A stretch of DNA of 64,000 nt. Origin: JBAZAX01 sp964568625 (GTDB taxonomy: Bacteria > Babelota > Babeliae > Babelales > RVW-14). This document shows, piece after piece, positions 9,638-18,522 of the stretch; position 1 is the stretch's first letter; every line of letters starts with the position of its first letter. The stretch is taken from positions 1-64,000 of the forward strand of contig CAZMQG010000002.1 of the NCBI GenBank assembly GCA_964568625.1, written 5' to 3'. A program made the translations under genes and the position numbers. The notes under the pieces were generated by a model. The model searched no databases. It was given only the letters and a program-made list of their open reading frames with translations, and was not told where the DNA came from.

Positions 9638-10936
9638 ATGTCTTCAAATAAAAATATGATATCCCCTTTTGTCGGTGTGCTTATATGTATAAACACCATG
9701 ATTGGTGCCGGGCTTTTTATTAATGCCGCTACTCTTGCCCAAAAAGCAGGGCCATGGGGATTTGTAGGATATATTGTATCGGCATTGCTTATGTTGCCAT
9801 TAATTTTGAGCGTCAGTACGCTTGCGAAATTACATCCTGTTTCAGGGGGATTATACGTTTTCAGTAAAAATTACATTGGTAATTGGGCTGGATTTTTTAG
9901 TGGATGGAGCTATTTTCTGGGTAAAACGGCAGCAGCAGGTCTTTTGATGCATAAATTTGTTCAATTTTTTCAAGTACAATTTAGTTTTTTTAATCAATTC
10001 CCTACGTTGGCTCTTGATTATTTTGTTTTAATTTTTTTAATATCAATTCATATTATTGGTGCAAGAATTGGGGGAAAACTTCAGTATTTATTTGTAACTC
10101 TTAAAATGTTGCCAATATTTTTTGTTTTTGTATTTGGTTTTATTACATTTGATACGGCATTTTATCAATTTGATATAAGCGATTTTTCAAGCCTATTTTT
10201 AATTATTCCGGTATGCGTTTTTGCATCAACGGGATTTGAAATTATTTGCTCGGTTGGGCACTTAATTACAGATTCTTCGAAAAATATCAAAAGTGTTATT
10301 TTGATTGCGTTTGGTATTGTTGTGTGTATAAATACAATATTTCAAGGGGTTATTTTTGGGGCTCTGGGATGGGCAATATCAAGTTCAGGAATTCCAATTT
10401 TGCCATTGGCTCAAAAGGCTATCCCAACATATGAAATTATCGGAAGAATATTAAATGGCTCTGTTTATGCAGCTATTTTGGGAGCCTGTTTTTCGATATT
10501 TACTGCAAATTGCTGGAACTTGTTTACATTAGCAGAAAATAACCATCTTCCGTTTAAAAATATTCTTACAAAGCTTTCAACAAAGCAGATCCCATGGGTT
10601 GCTTTAATTGTTGAAGGTTTTATAACAGCAATCATATTGGCAATCACAAGTGCACAGTTGCCGTTGATGAATGTGGCGGTTTTTTCGCAGCTTATTGCTA
10701 TGCTTCTTAGTGCAGTTGCAGCATTTTATGCTGCCAAATCTACTATTGATTTTGGATTAAGTCGATGGGTACCTATTTTAGGAATTTGTACTGCATCTTA
10801 TATTTTATTTGTGTCGTTGTTTAATATTATAAAATTTGGAATATCATTTTCTTTTTTATCAATATTCTTAATTGGAATTGCAGCGGCAATAATTAAAATG
10901 GTGCCACGCAAGTGTGACACCAATAAAATTTCTTAG
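9638..10936 (+). CDS. APC-family amino-acid permease
   Basis: A 432-aa protein with about 12 transmembrane segments. The N-terminal helix motif NTMIGAGLFINAATLAQKAG matches the unwound substrate-binding TM1 (GxG) of the amino acid-polyamine-organocation superfamily, and HPVSGGLYVFSKNYIG matches the TM2-TM3 region. The substrate is probably an amino acid or polyamine but cannot be specified. AGGAAAG precedes the start. It is 80 bases downstream of bioY and may share its transcript, giving a small uptake unit. It converges on the gene ending at 10954 with only 17 bases between. Confidence 0.9.
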   Translation: MSSNKNMISPFVGVLICINTMIGAGLFINAATLAQKAGPWGFVGYIVSALLMLPLILSVSTLAKLHPVSGGLYVFSKNYIGNWAGFFSGWSYFLGKTAAAGLLMHKFVQFFQVQFSFFNQFPTLALDYFVLIFLISIHIIGARIGGKLQYLFVTLKMLPIFFVFVFGFITFDTAFYQFDISDFSSLFLIIPVCVFASTGFEIICSVGHLITDSSKNIKSVILIAFGIVVCINTIFQGVIFGALGWAISSSGIPILPLAQKAIPTYEIIGRILNGSVYAAILGACFSIFTANCWNLFTLAENNHLPFKNILTKLSTKQIPWVALIVEGFITAIILAITSAQLPLMNVAVFSQLIAMLLSAVAAFYAAKSTIDFGLSRWVPILGICTASYILFVSLFNIIKFGISFSFLSIFLIGIAAAIIKMVPRKCDTNKIS

Positions 10937-10953
10937 TATTTTAAAAAATAGTA

Positions 10954-11847
10954 CTAGTCGTTTCTAACTCTTCTTTTCTTAGATTTAGACTCACGTTTTG
11001 TTGGAGCTTTTCGTTTTAGAGAAGTTGTTTTTGTTTTTTCAGTAGGTAGTGTGGATGCTGTTCGGAGTCTTACCGTAGGAAGATAAAGATCTCTGAGTAA
11101 GGAAAAGCTGAACATATGCAAAACATCTGCAGGTACTATTGTTTCAGGATTTTTTGCTTCATAATAATATCCTGCATAAATTTTTGCCAAATCCTGTGCG
11201 GTGTCCATAATTACGCCTGCTTTAGGTTTATTTTGTGCAGGAGTATTTTTGTAAATATGGCTATAGATTTTTTTATATCCGTCGCTAATTCCCTGAGTCT
11301 CTAAAATTTCATCTGCCATTTTTATAATAAGAACCAATCTGTCTTTTAATGCAGGTATGATAAAACTTTTTAAAAATTCGACAGGAACTTTTTTTGATGT
11401 TTCTATTCTTTTACTTGTTAGTATTTTCCACGTATTACAAAATTGTGCCAGATTTTTTCTAATATAACCTTCAACGCTGTCTGTAGAGTTATTTTTTGAT
11501 GTTGATGTGTCTTCAGGATTTAGAAGTACGGTTCCTGCTTTTAGCTCAGTTTTTTGTTTGATGATGTTTGCCAGAAGGTGTGCTGTGATTGTATCTTGAA
11601 TTATGCCTGATATAAGTTTTTCAAAAAGAAACTCGCGAGTTTCGGGTTTTGCATAAGATTTTTTGCTGCTGAGTTCTTTAGTGATCCAGTTGGAAACTTC
11701 TTGTTTTAAATCTTTATCTTGTCTCATTTCCAACATTAATTCTCCCCAGGTGAGAGTTTCGTCCGGTTGAACTGTTGCGGCATTAACGCATGGATTAAAT
11801 AAACCCAGCGTCAATATTGATAACGAGAGGATTTGAACTCTTTTCAT
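10954..11847 (-). CDS. Exported protein with basic NLS-like tail
   Basis: A 297-aa protein of unknown function. Residues 1-23 form a signal peptide (ending CVNAA). The body is alpha-helical with the motif LISGIIQDTITAHLLANIIK (78-97), matched by IFIQGIISDTLIAHLLAE in the neighbouring 777-aa protein; similarity continues to about residue 200. The final 20 residues are strongly basic (LKRKAP, then KSKKRRVR at 288-295), resembling a bipartite nuclear localisation signal. An AAAGGA ribosome site supports the start. With its neighbour it forms a pair of related exported proteins 45 bases apart. A host-directed role is inferred; a nucleic-acid or membrane-binding tail is the alternative. Confidence 0.85.
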   Translation of the reverse strand: MKRVQILSLSILTLGLFNPCVNAATVQPDETLTWGELMLEMRQDKDLKQEVSNWITKELSSKKSYAKPETREFLFEKLISGIIQDTITAHLLANIIKQKTELKAGTVLLNPEDTSTSKNNSTDSVEGYIRKNLAQFCNTWKILTSKRIETSKKVPVEFLKSFIIPALKDRLVLIIKMADEILETQGISDGYKKIYSHIYKNTPAQNKPKAGVIMDTAQDLAKIYAGYYYEAKNPETIVPADVLHMFSFSLLRDLYLPTVRLRTASTLPTEKTKTTSLKRKAPTKRESKSKKRRVRND

Positions 11848-11892
11848 AATAAGTCCTTTCCTTTTTCCATTTTTTAACAGACTACCAACACT

Positions 11893-14226
11893 TTATAAAC
11901 GCGATTTTAAACTTTCTAATTTTTGATTTAATTGATTTAGTTTAGTTTTTAATTCAGTCAGGTTATTACGAAGTTGGAGAAGGGCTCCCTGAAGTTTTTC
12001 GCTTGGGTGCATCTCTATGGTGGGTTTAGCTGCAAATAAGTCTTTTAATGCATCAGGAATATTTATTTGTCCAGGTATAGGTTTAGTAATTGGTTTACTA
12101 TGGAGCTCGGATTGTGCATATTTCCCTCTGTATTGCTGAATTACTTTTGTGAAATTTTCATATAACATTGGGGCATATTTTTCTTGTTTCATTTTCTCAG
12201 ATAACCCAGATTGTGCTCTTTGAGTGATTGAATAATAAATTATGCTGTGAATGTAAACTTGATGCATTGTGATAAGGAATTTGGCAAGTTCTATGTCTAT
12301 AAAGTATTTTGAATCGGAATTAAAAAGATCAAGTAATTTGGCAAGGGCATCGTCTTTAAGTCCTAATGATGTGGGAATTGTACGCATGTATAAGTCTCGA
12401 TTTTCATATATATACCAACTTTGGATTTTGTTTGATAGATATTCGTTCAAAATTCTTTGGGCAAAAAATTCTCCTAATGTTTCAATTACTTCTAATTTAC
12501 TTTTAAATTTGGTGTCAATTTGTGCTTGCATAACAGGTCTTAATTGCTCGGGTATTTCACTTAGTATTCTTGCATACAAAGCCTTTTTGTCCTGTTCGCT
12601 AAGATATGGATTTAGTAGATTTTGATAAATGCATGATTCTATTGCGCTTAAAATCGCTTTTTCATTTCCCTTTGTCGATTTGATTTTTGTTCTCAATTTT
12701 TCCTGGATAATTTCCTTACTTTCAGGTTTAAATATATTAAAAAAGGCAAGAATGTCTTTTTCACCATCTACTGTTCCTACGATTTCTCCGGTTATTTTCA
12801 GTATTAAATCAATTCTTTTTGACAAATAAACTCGAAGGTCTTCCATTGATGTGGACGCAATATCTCTTCCTGAAGAATCTTTTGTTAAGAAAAAATTTCT
12901 GAAAATTGATATGAAATTTTTCCAGAATTCTTGTGAATGATCTTTGTAATAATCTGATTTAGCCTTAAAATATGTTTCGTATGACTGGCCGAGAATTTTT
13001 TTTGATTCTGGGTCATGCCAATTCCAGTCATAAAAAAGTATTAGAAATGTTGTCCATGATTCAGTTAGGGGTTCTAGTTTTTCTTGAATTTTGTTTTTTA
13101 AGCTGTTTAAAAACACTTCCATGTTTATTGGGTTTTCCAATACTTCATTTAAGCTTATTTCTTTACCACTTATTTTTTTTGCTTTTACGCATTCTGCTAG
13201 TAAATGAGCGATCAGTGTATCTGAGATAATGCCTTGAATGAATATTTTTAGAGCTTCAGATGTTGTTGGAGCTGCTATATGTTTTAGTCTTTCTTTTGCA
13301 TCATTTGGGTACTGGAATTGAAAAGTTGTATTGCTTGATATTTCTATTAATTTATCTTGAATTATAGGTTTTAATTTGTTGAGTTCATCTGAAATTTCTC
13401 CATTCTTACAGGATCCTTTTTTTTCGTATTCATAAAAGTCTTCTAAAAAAGCTCTCCAAGATATTTCATGAGGCATTTTTATTTTATAATATGCTCTTAT
13501 TTCGATTGGCTGTGGTTTTTCATCTAAACCAAGTTCAGAAAGTGTACTTGAGTAATCAGATATTTCTTTAAAACTTATTTTTGTAACTTCAGTTTGATCC
13601 GCAATCCCTAATTTTTTAAGGATCTCAAATCTTAACGTTCCAATTGTTTTATTCGAAGGGATTAAAAAATTGTCAGGGATTTCTACATTGTCCAATATAA
13701 CTTTAAAAGAGATGGGCTGAGGTTGAATGATGGTTAGTTCTAATGTTTTTTTATTGAATTTTACAAGTGTTTGATTGGTGCTTAATTTTTTCCCTGCAAG
13801 TGTTAATTTTTGTTCAAAATTTTTATGACCTGTGACTCTTGAAATTAGATTTTTTAAATCTAATATTGTAATACTTGGACTTACTAAAAATTCTGCATGC
13901 GTTTTGCTTGGTAATTCTATTGTAATTATGATTTCAGTTGTTTTATTTTTGGGATATACCCAACCATTTTCAGTTTCGACGACGAAAATAGAATTTTCTT
14001 TTTTCAAATCTCCAATAAATTCTATTTTTACGGGGTCTTTTATTTTGAGTTCTTTTTTTATTGCTTGGGCAATAATATCTTGGTCTAACTTTTCGAAATT
14101 TACGTGAATTTTCCCGATTACGTGGCTATCGTTATTATGATCTACCAGATACACCAGAGTTCCAAAACTATTTTGTATAAGCAAAAATAGAAATATAACT
14201 GAAATCACAATTGATTTTAACTTCAT
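11893..14226 (-). CDS. Exported protein with ubiquitin-like domains
   Basis: A 777-aa protein with a signal peptide (1-22, ending SFG). Residues 97-168 follow the ubiquitin pattern: a beta hairpin, VSPSITILDLKNLI (compare VEPSDTIENVKAKI in ubiquitin), then KLTLAGKKLSTNQTL (compare RLIFAGKQLEDGRTL) and a final strand LELTII. Residues 172-248 repeat the layout more weakly (PSNKTIGTLRFEILKKLGI, TLSELGLDEKPQPIEI). Residues 23-95 may be a third, degenerate unit. The remaining 520 residues are helical; residues 256-480 are paralogous to the 297-aa neighbour. No diglycine tail is present, so conjugation is unlikely. The start at 14226 has AGGAG upstream. A host ubiquitin-mimic role is inferred. Confidence 0.85.
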   Translation of the reverse strand: MKLKSIVISVIFLFLLIQNSFGTLVYLVDHNNDSHVIGKIHVNFEKLDQDIIAQAIKKELKIKDPVKIEFIGDLKKENSIFVVETENGWVYPKNKTTEIIITIELPSKTHAEFLVSPSITILDLKNLISRVTGHKNFEQKLTLAGKKLSTNQTLVKFNKKTLELTIIQPQPISFKVILDNVEIPDNFLIPSNKTIGTLRFEILKKLGIADQTEVTKISFKEISDYSSTLSELGLDEKPQPIEIRAYYKIKMPHEISWRAFLEDFYEYEKKGSCKNGEISDELNKLKPIIQDKLIEISSNTTFQFQYPNDAKERLKHIAAPTTSEALKIFIQGIISDTLIAHLLAECVKAKKISGKEISLNEVLENPINMEVFLNSLKNKIQEKLEPLTESWTTFLILFYDWNWHDPESKKILGQSYETYFKAKSDYYKDHSQEFWKNFISIFRNFFLTKDSSGRDIASTSMEDLRVYLSKRIDLILKITGEIVGTVDGEKDILAFFNIFKPESKEIIQEKLRTKIKSTKGNEKAILSAIESCIYQNLLNPYLSEQDKKALYARILSEIPEQLRPVMQAQIDTKFKSKLEVIETLGEFFAQRILNEYLSNKIQSWYIYENRDLYMRTIPTSLGLKDDALAKLLDLFNSDSKYFIDIELAKFLITMHQVYIHSIIYYSITQRAQSGLSEKMKQEKYAPMLYENFTKVIQQYRGKYAQSELHSKPITKPIPGQINIPDALKDLFAAKPTIEMHPSEKLQGALLQLRNNLTELKTKLNQLNQKLESLKSRL

Positions 14227-14250
14227 CACAACTCTCCTTTTCACAAACAT

Positions 14251-15891
14251 TTAAAACTCTATTTTTTCTCCGGTCATTTCTTTAGGTTGTTGTAACCCTA
14301 TAAAATTTAATATAGTCGGTGCAATACTTGAGATGCCAAATTTTGGTTTGATTGACCAGCTCTCTTCTTGCTTGCTTTGCATATCTTTTGATACAAGAAT
14401 AAAAGGCACCGGATTTTGGGTATGTGCCGTAAGAGGGGTGCCGGTTACAGGATCTATCTTTTCTTCGGCATTACCGTGATCCGCTGCAATAAACATTGTC
14501 CCATTCATTTTTTCAACAACAACTTTGTACAGTTGTTCAAGTTGCTTGTCCAAGTATTCACAGGCCTTAACCGTTGCATTAAAATCTCCGGAGTGGCCAA
14601 CCATGTCGGCGTTGGCATAATTAATCAGATAAAAATCTGCTGGTTCTGTCTTTAACGAGTTTAAAACAGTTTCTGTTATTTCGTTTGCACGCATTTCAGG
14701 AGAATTGATATAGTTTTCGGTTTTGATGGATGGAATTAAAACCCGTGTTTCATTTGGTGCTTGGTGATCTTGCATTCCGTGGAAAAAGTAGGTTACGTGG
14801 GCATATTTTTCAGTTTCAGCGATTATAAATATTTTGCGGATTTTATTATCAGGGGTTGTTTTTTCTGCCAGTACGTCCAGTATGGTGTTTGTTATCTTTT
14901 CGCGTTCAAATAAAACGTCATTGTTAAATTTTGTAAAATCTTGATTATACCTGGTTGGTGTTATGAAGAATGCAAGTTCGTGATTTGTGCTACACAGCTT
15001 TTGCACTTTGAATTTGTCGAAATTTGGGTTAATAAAGCTTTCTGTTATTTGTTGTGCGCGGTCAGGTCGGAAATTGAAAAACACAATTCCATCGCCGAAT
15101 TTAATAAAGCCATTTGGCTCAATAAGTGTAGGCTTGACGAATTCGTCAGTTATCCCTGCAGTATATGCCCGGTTGATAATAGTTTGCCAAGTGGTGGACG
15201 TAGAAAATTGAATTGCAGAGTTGCTCTGGAATTGTTGAAGGTGGTCTTTAACATGAACCGCTGGGTTTGAGCCAATTAGCATATCATAATATTGCTTAGT
15301 TCTATCCCAATTATTATCTCGGTCCATGGCATAAAATCGACCTGCTACGCTTGCAATTTTGCCACAGTTTAGCTTTTTACATTCGTCTTCTAAGCTATTG
15401 AGATAAATTGAAGCGCTTTTGGGTGCTACATCTCTACCGTCAAGAATTACGTGTATAAATACATTAGTAAGCCCAGATTTTTTTGCCAATTTTAAAAAGG
15501 CGTATAGGTGAGACTCGTGGCTATGTACTCCCCCGTCTGAGAGTAGGCCTATAAGATGAAGTGCTTTATCTGTCTTTTTTATTTTATTAAAATTGTTTAT
15601 TAACATTTTATTTTCAAAGAAATCACCGGATGTAATTTCATCATGAAATTTTTTAAGAGCAGATTCAACAACGCGACCGGAGCCTATTGTTAGGTGGCCG
15701 ACTTCCGAGTTTCCGATGTATCCTGGGGGCAACCCAACATATTCGCCTGAGGCATTCAGCAGAGTGTGTGGGTAATTTTGTGTTATCCAATTCCAAAAAG
15801 GCATTTTGGCATGCGCTACCGCATTACCTTGCGATTTGAGGCTGTGGCCGAACCCGTCAAGAATTACAAGCATTATTGGGGATTTATTCAT
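14251..15891 (-). CDS. gpmI: Cofactor-independent phosphoglycerate mutase
   Basis: A 546-aa enzyme of the alkaline-phosphatase superfamily that interconverts 3- and 2-phosphoglycerate in glycolysis. Metal and catalytic motifs are intact: LVILDGFGHS near residues 8-17, GNSEVGHLTIGSGR with the nucleophilic serine near 62, LDGRDVAPKS, NYANADMVGHSGD and AADHGNAE. Length is slightly above the usual 510 or so. The stop lies just before the next gene on the same strand (signal-peptide protein starting at 14226), so the pair is probably co-transcribed. The ribosome site is weak. Confidence 0.96.
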   Translation of the reverse strand: MNKSPIMLVILDGFGHSLKSQGNAVAHAKMPFWNWITQNYPHTLLNASGEYVGLPPGYIGNSEVGHLTIGSGRVVESALKKFHDEITSGDFFENKMLINNFNKIKKTDKALHLIGLLSDGGVHSHESHLYAFLKLAKKSGLTNVFIHVILDGRDVAPKSASIYLNSLEDECKKLNCGKIASVAGRFYAMDRDNNWDRTKQYYDMLIGSNPAVHVKDHLQQFQSNSAIQFSTSTTWQTIINRAYTAGITDEFVKPTLIEPNGFIKFGDGIVFFNFRPDRAQQITESFINPNFDKFKVQKLCSTNHELAFFITPTRYNQDFTKFNNDVLFEREKITNTILDVLAEKTTPDNKIRKIFIIAETEKYAHVTYFFHGMQDHQAPNETRVLIPSIKTENYINSPEMRANEITETVLNSLKTEPADFYLINYANADMVGHSGDFNATVKACEYLDKQLEQLYKVVVEKMNGTMFIAADHGNAEEKIDPVTGTPLTAHTQNPVPFILVSKDMQSKQEESWSIKPKFGISSIAPTILNFIGLQQPKEMTGEKIEF

Positions 15892-16015
15892 GGTAAATCA
15901 CTTTAATTTTGATATATTTTCAAAAAACTTATTTTTACGTTACAATGCATCTTATACTTAAACTTAAATTATGTTTGAATTTTAAAAATTGTTATTTTTT
16001 AAAAAGGGTAACACT

Positions 16016-16444
16016 ATGAAGCGTTATTTGGCAATATTATGCAGCAGTATTTTTCTTTTTTCTTCCTTGGGTTTTGGTTTTATGCATGCTGTTGACCAGA
16101 GTGAGTCAGAGTGCGTTTTACAGAATTCTGTTGATAAATTGGCTGAAGATATATCTTCAGGTGCTGTTTCTGTAGAAGAAGTTTCCTTGAGTGATATTTC
16201 TGTAGATGATATTGATTTGGTCGAAAAAGATTATTCTCTTAAAGATCTGACGTTTGGGGATAAATTACAGTTGCTGTGGTTTGCAATAACAACCGGTGAA
16301 CTTAAAAATATGGTAATAAAACACGTTTCAACAAATAAACGTAAATATATATGTGGTGCGGCAGCAAGTGCAGCAGTTTTGGCGGTAGTGACTGCATATT
16401 ATTTAACTCAAAAAAATCAAAAGGTTCTTGCCCCTAAAAATTAA
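16016..16444 (+). CDS. Small exported or membrane protein
   Basis: A 142-aa protein of unknown function. It has an N-terminal hydrophobic signal (MKRYLAILCSSIFLFSSLGF), an acidic middle with repeated SVEEVSLSDISVDDIDL-like segments, and a C-terminal transmembrane helix (about residues 112-130, AAASAAVLAVVTAYYL) with a short basic tail. The start at 16016 is chosen because AAGGG precedes it and it opens the signal peptide directly. The stop is two bases from the rsmE start, so the two genes are translationally close and likely one operon. Confidence 0.75.
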   Translation: MKRYLAILCSSIFLFSSLGFGFMHAVDQSESECVLQNSVDKLAEDISSGAVSVEEVSLSDISVDDIDLVEKDYSLKDLTFGDKLQLLWFAITTGELKNMVIKHVSTNKRKYICGAAASAAVLAVVTAYYLTQKNQKVLAPKN

Positions 16445-16446
16445 GT

Positions 16447-17253
16447 ATGAATGAACGGCATCTTTTTACTTTATTTTGTAAAGATTTATCACAATTTATC
16501 TCGGGCAGAGTGGGGTGTCAGGTTGAAATTTCTGACCGTGATTTATGGCAGAGAATTACCAAAGTTTTGCGCTTGAGAGCCGGAGAGAATATACTGTTAT
16601 TTGATGAGAATGTTCATGCTGATGTTATTGTTTTGGAAAAAACATTTGCGAAAAAAGAGCTTGTGGTCTTATTTATCGAATCTGTAAATTCTAACCAACC
16701 GCTCAAGCCGAATATAACGTTGATGCCATGTCTTTTAAAAAAAGATGCGTTTGAAGATATAATATATGCAGCTGCTCAAATGGGTGTTAATAAAATCATT
16801 CCGATTTTATCAGATAAAGTGCAACGTTCATGGGGGGAAAAAAAAGAGCGTGAGCGACTGTTTAATATAATGGTGGCTGCATGTGAGCAGTCGAAAAACT
16901 TTTTTTTACCTGAAATTTGTGAACCTGTTAAAATTCAGGATATTACAAGACAGCTATCTGGAGATTCTATATCTCAGATACGAACATCCGAAAATATACC
17001 AAGTCTAAAAATTTATTTTGATCAAAGCGGGGCATCTTTTGTTGATTTACTTAAAAAAATTAAAGAAAACAATGCCCAAAAGAATTATGACTTGGATATT
17101 GTTCTGTTCTTTGGCCCTGAAGGGGGCTTAACTACCCAGGAAGAAAAGCTTTTATCTGACCTTCATTTTGAGACTTATGCTCTTACCCCTACAATATTGC
17201 GTGCACGCGAGGCCGTAATTGTTGGATTGGGTGGCGTAAGAAGTGCGAGATAA
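16447..17253 (+). CDS. rsmE: 16S rRNA m3U1498 methyltransferase
   Basis: A 268-aa SPOUT-family enzyme. The N-terminal PUA-like part includes ITKVLRLRAGENILLFD. The C-terminal SPOUT knot shows KKDAFEDIIYAAAQMGVNKIIP, VAACEQS, LFFGPEGGLTTQEE (SAM-binding loop) and LTPTILRAREAVIVGL. These match RsmE, which methylates U1498 of 16S rRNA. The C-terminal residues (GGVRSAR) are followed at once by a palindromic repeat region. The gene sits two bases after the small membrane protein and converges on tsaB. Confidence 0.94.
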   Translation: MNERHLFTLFCKDLSQFISGRVGCQVEISDRDLWQRITKVLRLRAGENILLFDENVHADVIVLEKTFAKKELVVLFIESVNSNQPLKPNITLMPCLLKKDAFEDIIYAAAQMGVNKIIPILSDKVQRSWGEKKERERLFNIMVAACEQSKNFFLPEICEPVKIQDITRQLSGDSISQIRTSENIPSLKIYFDQSGASFVDLLKKIKENNAQKNYDLDIVLFFGPEGGLTTQEEKLLSDLHFETYALTPTILRAREAVIVGLGGVRSAR

Positions 17254-17315
17254 ATTTATTCGCCGTCGCCAAAAAACCCCATGATTTATCAAGCATGTGT
17301 ATGAATGGCGCGGTG

Positions 17316-17392
17316 AACCCGACGAAGCCTTGGCGAAGACGGGTTTGGCTATGACGAATTTCGCGTGATACAACGGTCTTAAAGCCGTTGTA
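17316..17392. repeat. Palindromic repeat region between rsmE and tsaB
   Basis: Two hairpins lie in the 143-base convergent gap. The first pairs AACCCG (17316-17321) with CGGGTT (17340-17345) around CGAAGCCTTGGCGAAG. The second pairs TACAACGG (17369-17376) with CCGTTGTA (17385-17392). It is visibly more GC-rich than its surroundings and resembles dispersed palindromic elements of other bacteria. No T-tract follows, so simple terminator function is not supported. Confidence 0.55.
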
Positions 17393-17396
17393 CACT

Positions 17397-18107
17397 TCAT
17401 TTTCTGATCGCAAAGTACTGTGTTTTTAGATATAGTGGCGAAATCTGATTTTCTATATTTTCTTTTTTTAACCAACATTCGTATGCAATTTGGCCAATTA
17501 CTTTGGCACTGGCAAGTAGTGGTTCATCAAGAATTACTGCCTGATCTGAGAGTAAATGTTTGATATTGGTTTTATAAAGTTGGCTGCCCTGACCACAGAA
17601 TAAAATTTTCTGATCTTTAAATTTTGATTTTATGTCATCCAATAAAATATCTATATTTTGGCAACCCTGTGTTGATTCCAGTATGTTTTTGGCATCAGTT
17701 TTGGAAACTAAGAAGTAGGCTTCGTTGTTATAAGCGTTTAAGAGGGTCACAATATTTTGAATATTCGTATTTTTTGTATCTGATTTACTATCCAGTGCTT
17801 CTTTAGCAAGTGCATCAAGGCCACTGATTCCTATTAATGGAATTTTATTATTAAAAGCAATACCATTTATGGTTGCTATTGTGACACGCAGTGATGTGAA
17901 GGCTCCGGGGCCTTTGTCGACAGCTATAAAAGATAAGTTTGTAAGTGATAAGTTATGTTTTTTTAAAAGAGAATCTAAAAACATGATCAGACTTGAACTA
18001 GCACGTACATCTAATTTTGTTAGAGAATCCAGGCAGACCTGGTCCTGAAAGAGTGCGATATCAAGCTTATTGTGTGTTCCATGAATGCTGACAAATTTAA
18101 ATGACAT
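17397..18107 (-). CDS. tsaB: tRNA threonylcarbamoyladenosine protein TsaB
   Basis: A 236-aa ASKHA-fold protein. The TsaB signature DKGPGAFTSLRVTIATINGIA (around residues 64-84, compare GPGSFTGLRIG) is present, followed by LIGISGLDALAKEA. TsaB is the scaffold partner of TsaD in making t6A at position 37 of ANN-decoding tRNAs, an essential modification. The start lies four bases after the stop of the zinc-ribbon gene, so the two are coupled. tsaD and tsaE are not in the window. Confidence 0.92.
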   Translation of the reverse strand: MSFKFVSIHGTHNKLDIALFQDQVCLDSLTKLDVRASSSLIMFLDSLLKKHNLSLTNLSFIAVDKGPGAFTSLRVTIATINGIAFNNKIPLIGISGLDALAKEALDSKSDTKNTNIQNIVTLLNAYNNEAYFLVSKTDAKNILESTQGCQNIDILLDDIKSKFKDQKILFCGQGSQLYKTNIKHLLSDQAVILDEPLLASAKVIGQIAYECWLKKENIENQISPLYLKTQYFAIRK

Positions 18108-18111
18108 AAAT

Positions 18112-18294
18112 TTATTCGTGTTGTTTTTTTAGCTTTTGGCGTTGGTAAAATAGACTGAAAGCGTCATCTTTTAATGTATTTTCTTTTTTTTCTATAATTT
18201 TACCACAATTTATACATTTCCATCCCTCGAAATTGATGAAGTGATCAAAGAATGACTGAACAACCAGCAAACCTCCACATTTAGGACACTTCAT
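18112..18294 (-). CDS. Small zinc-ribbon protein
   Basis: A 60-aa protein with two CxxC knuckles: CPKC at residues 3-6 and CINC at 27-30, spaced as in a zinc ribbon, followed by a lysine-rich tail. GAGGAG lies upstream at good spacing. It is translated just before tsaB, which supports that it is a real gene. Possible roles include nucleic-acid binding or an RNA polymerase or ribosome accessory function; the sequence does not decide. Confidence 0.8.
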   Translation of the reverse strand: MKCPKCGGLLVVQSFFDHFINFEGWKCINCGKIIEKKENTLKDDAFSLFYQRQKLKKQHE

Positions 18295-18522
18295 GCAATC
18301 TCCTCTTTTTCTAGGTTTTTGCTCTAATTATCTTGAAGTTTAAATTTAAGACAATCAGACATGATAAACCCTTCTCTATTCTTTATGGTAGCATAATAAC
18401 GATTAATGTCCTAAGCATTTTTTAAAAAATTAAAAATTGTCGTATTTGCGCTTATAAACATGGTTTAATTCAAAAAACCTATTTTTAAACAAAATCATAT
18501 TTTTTGTTAAATTTGCAGGGTG

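Noticed and set aside
17152..17478. Minus-strand ORFs of 108 and 74 codons between rsmE and tsaB
   Set aside because: They run through the palindromic repeat and into the 3' ends of both real genes; no domain or ribosome site.
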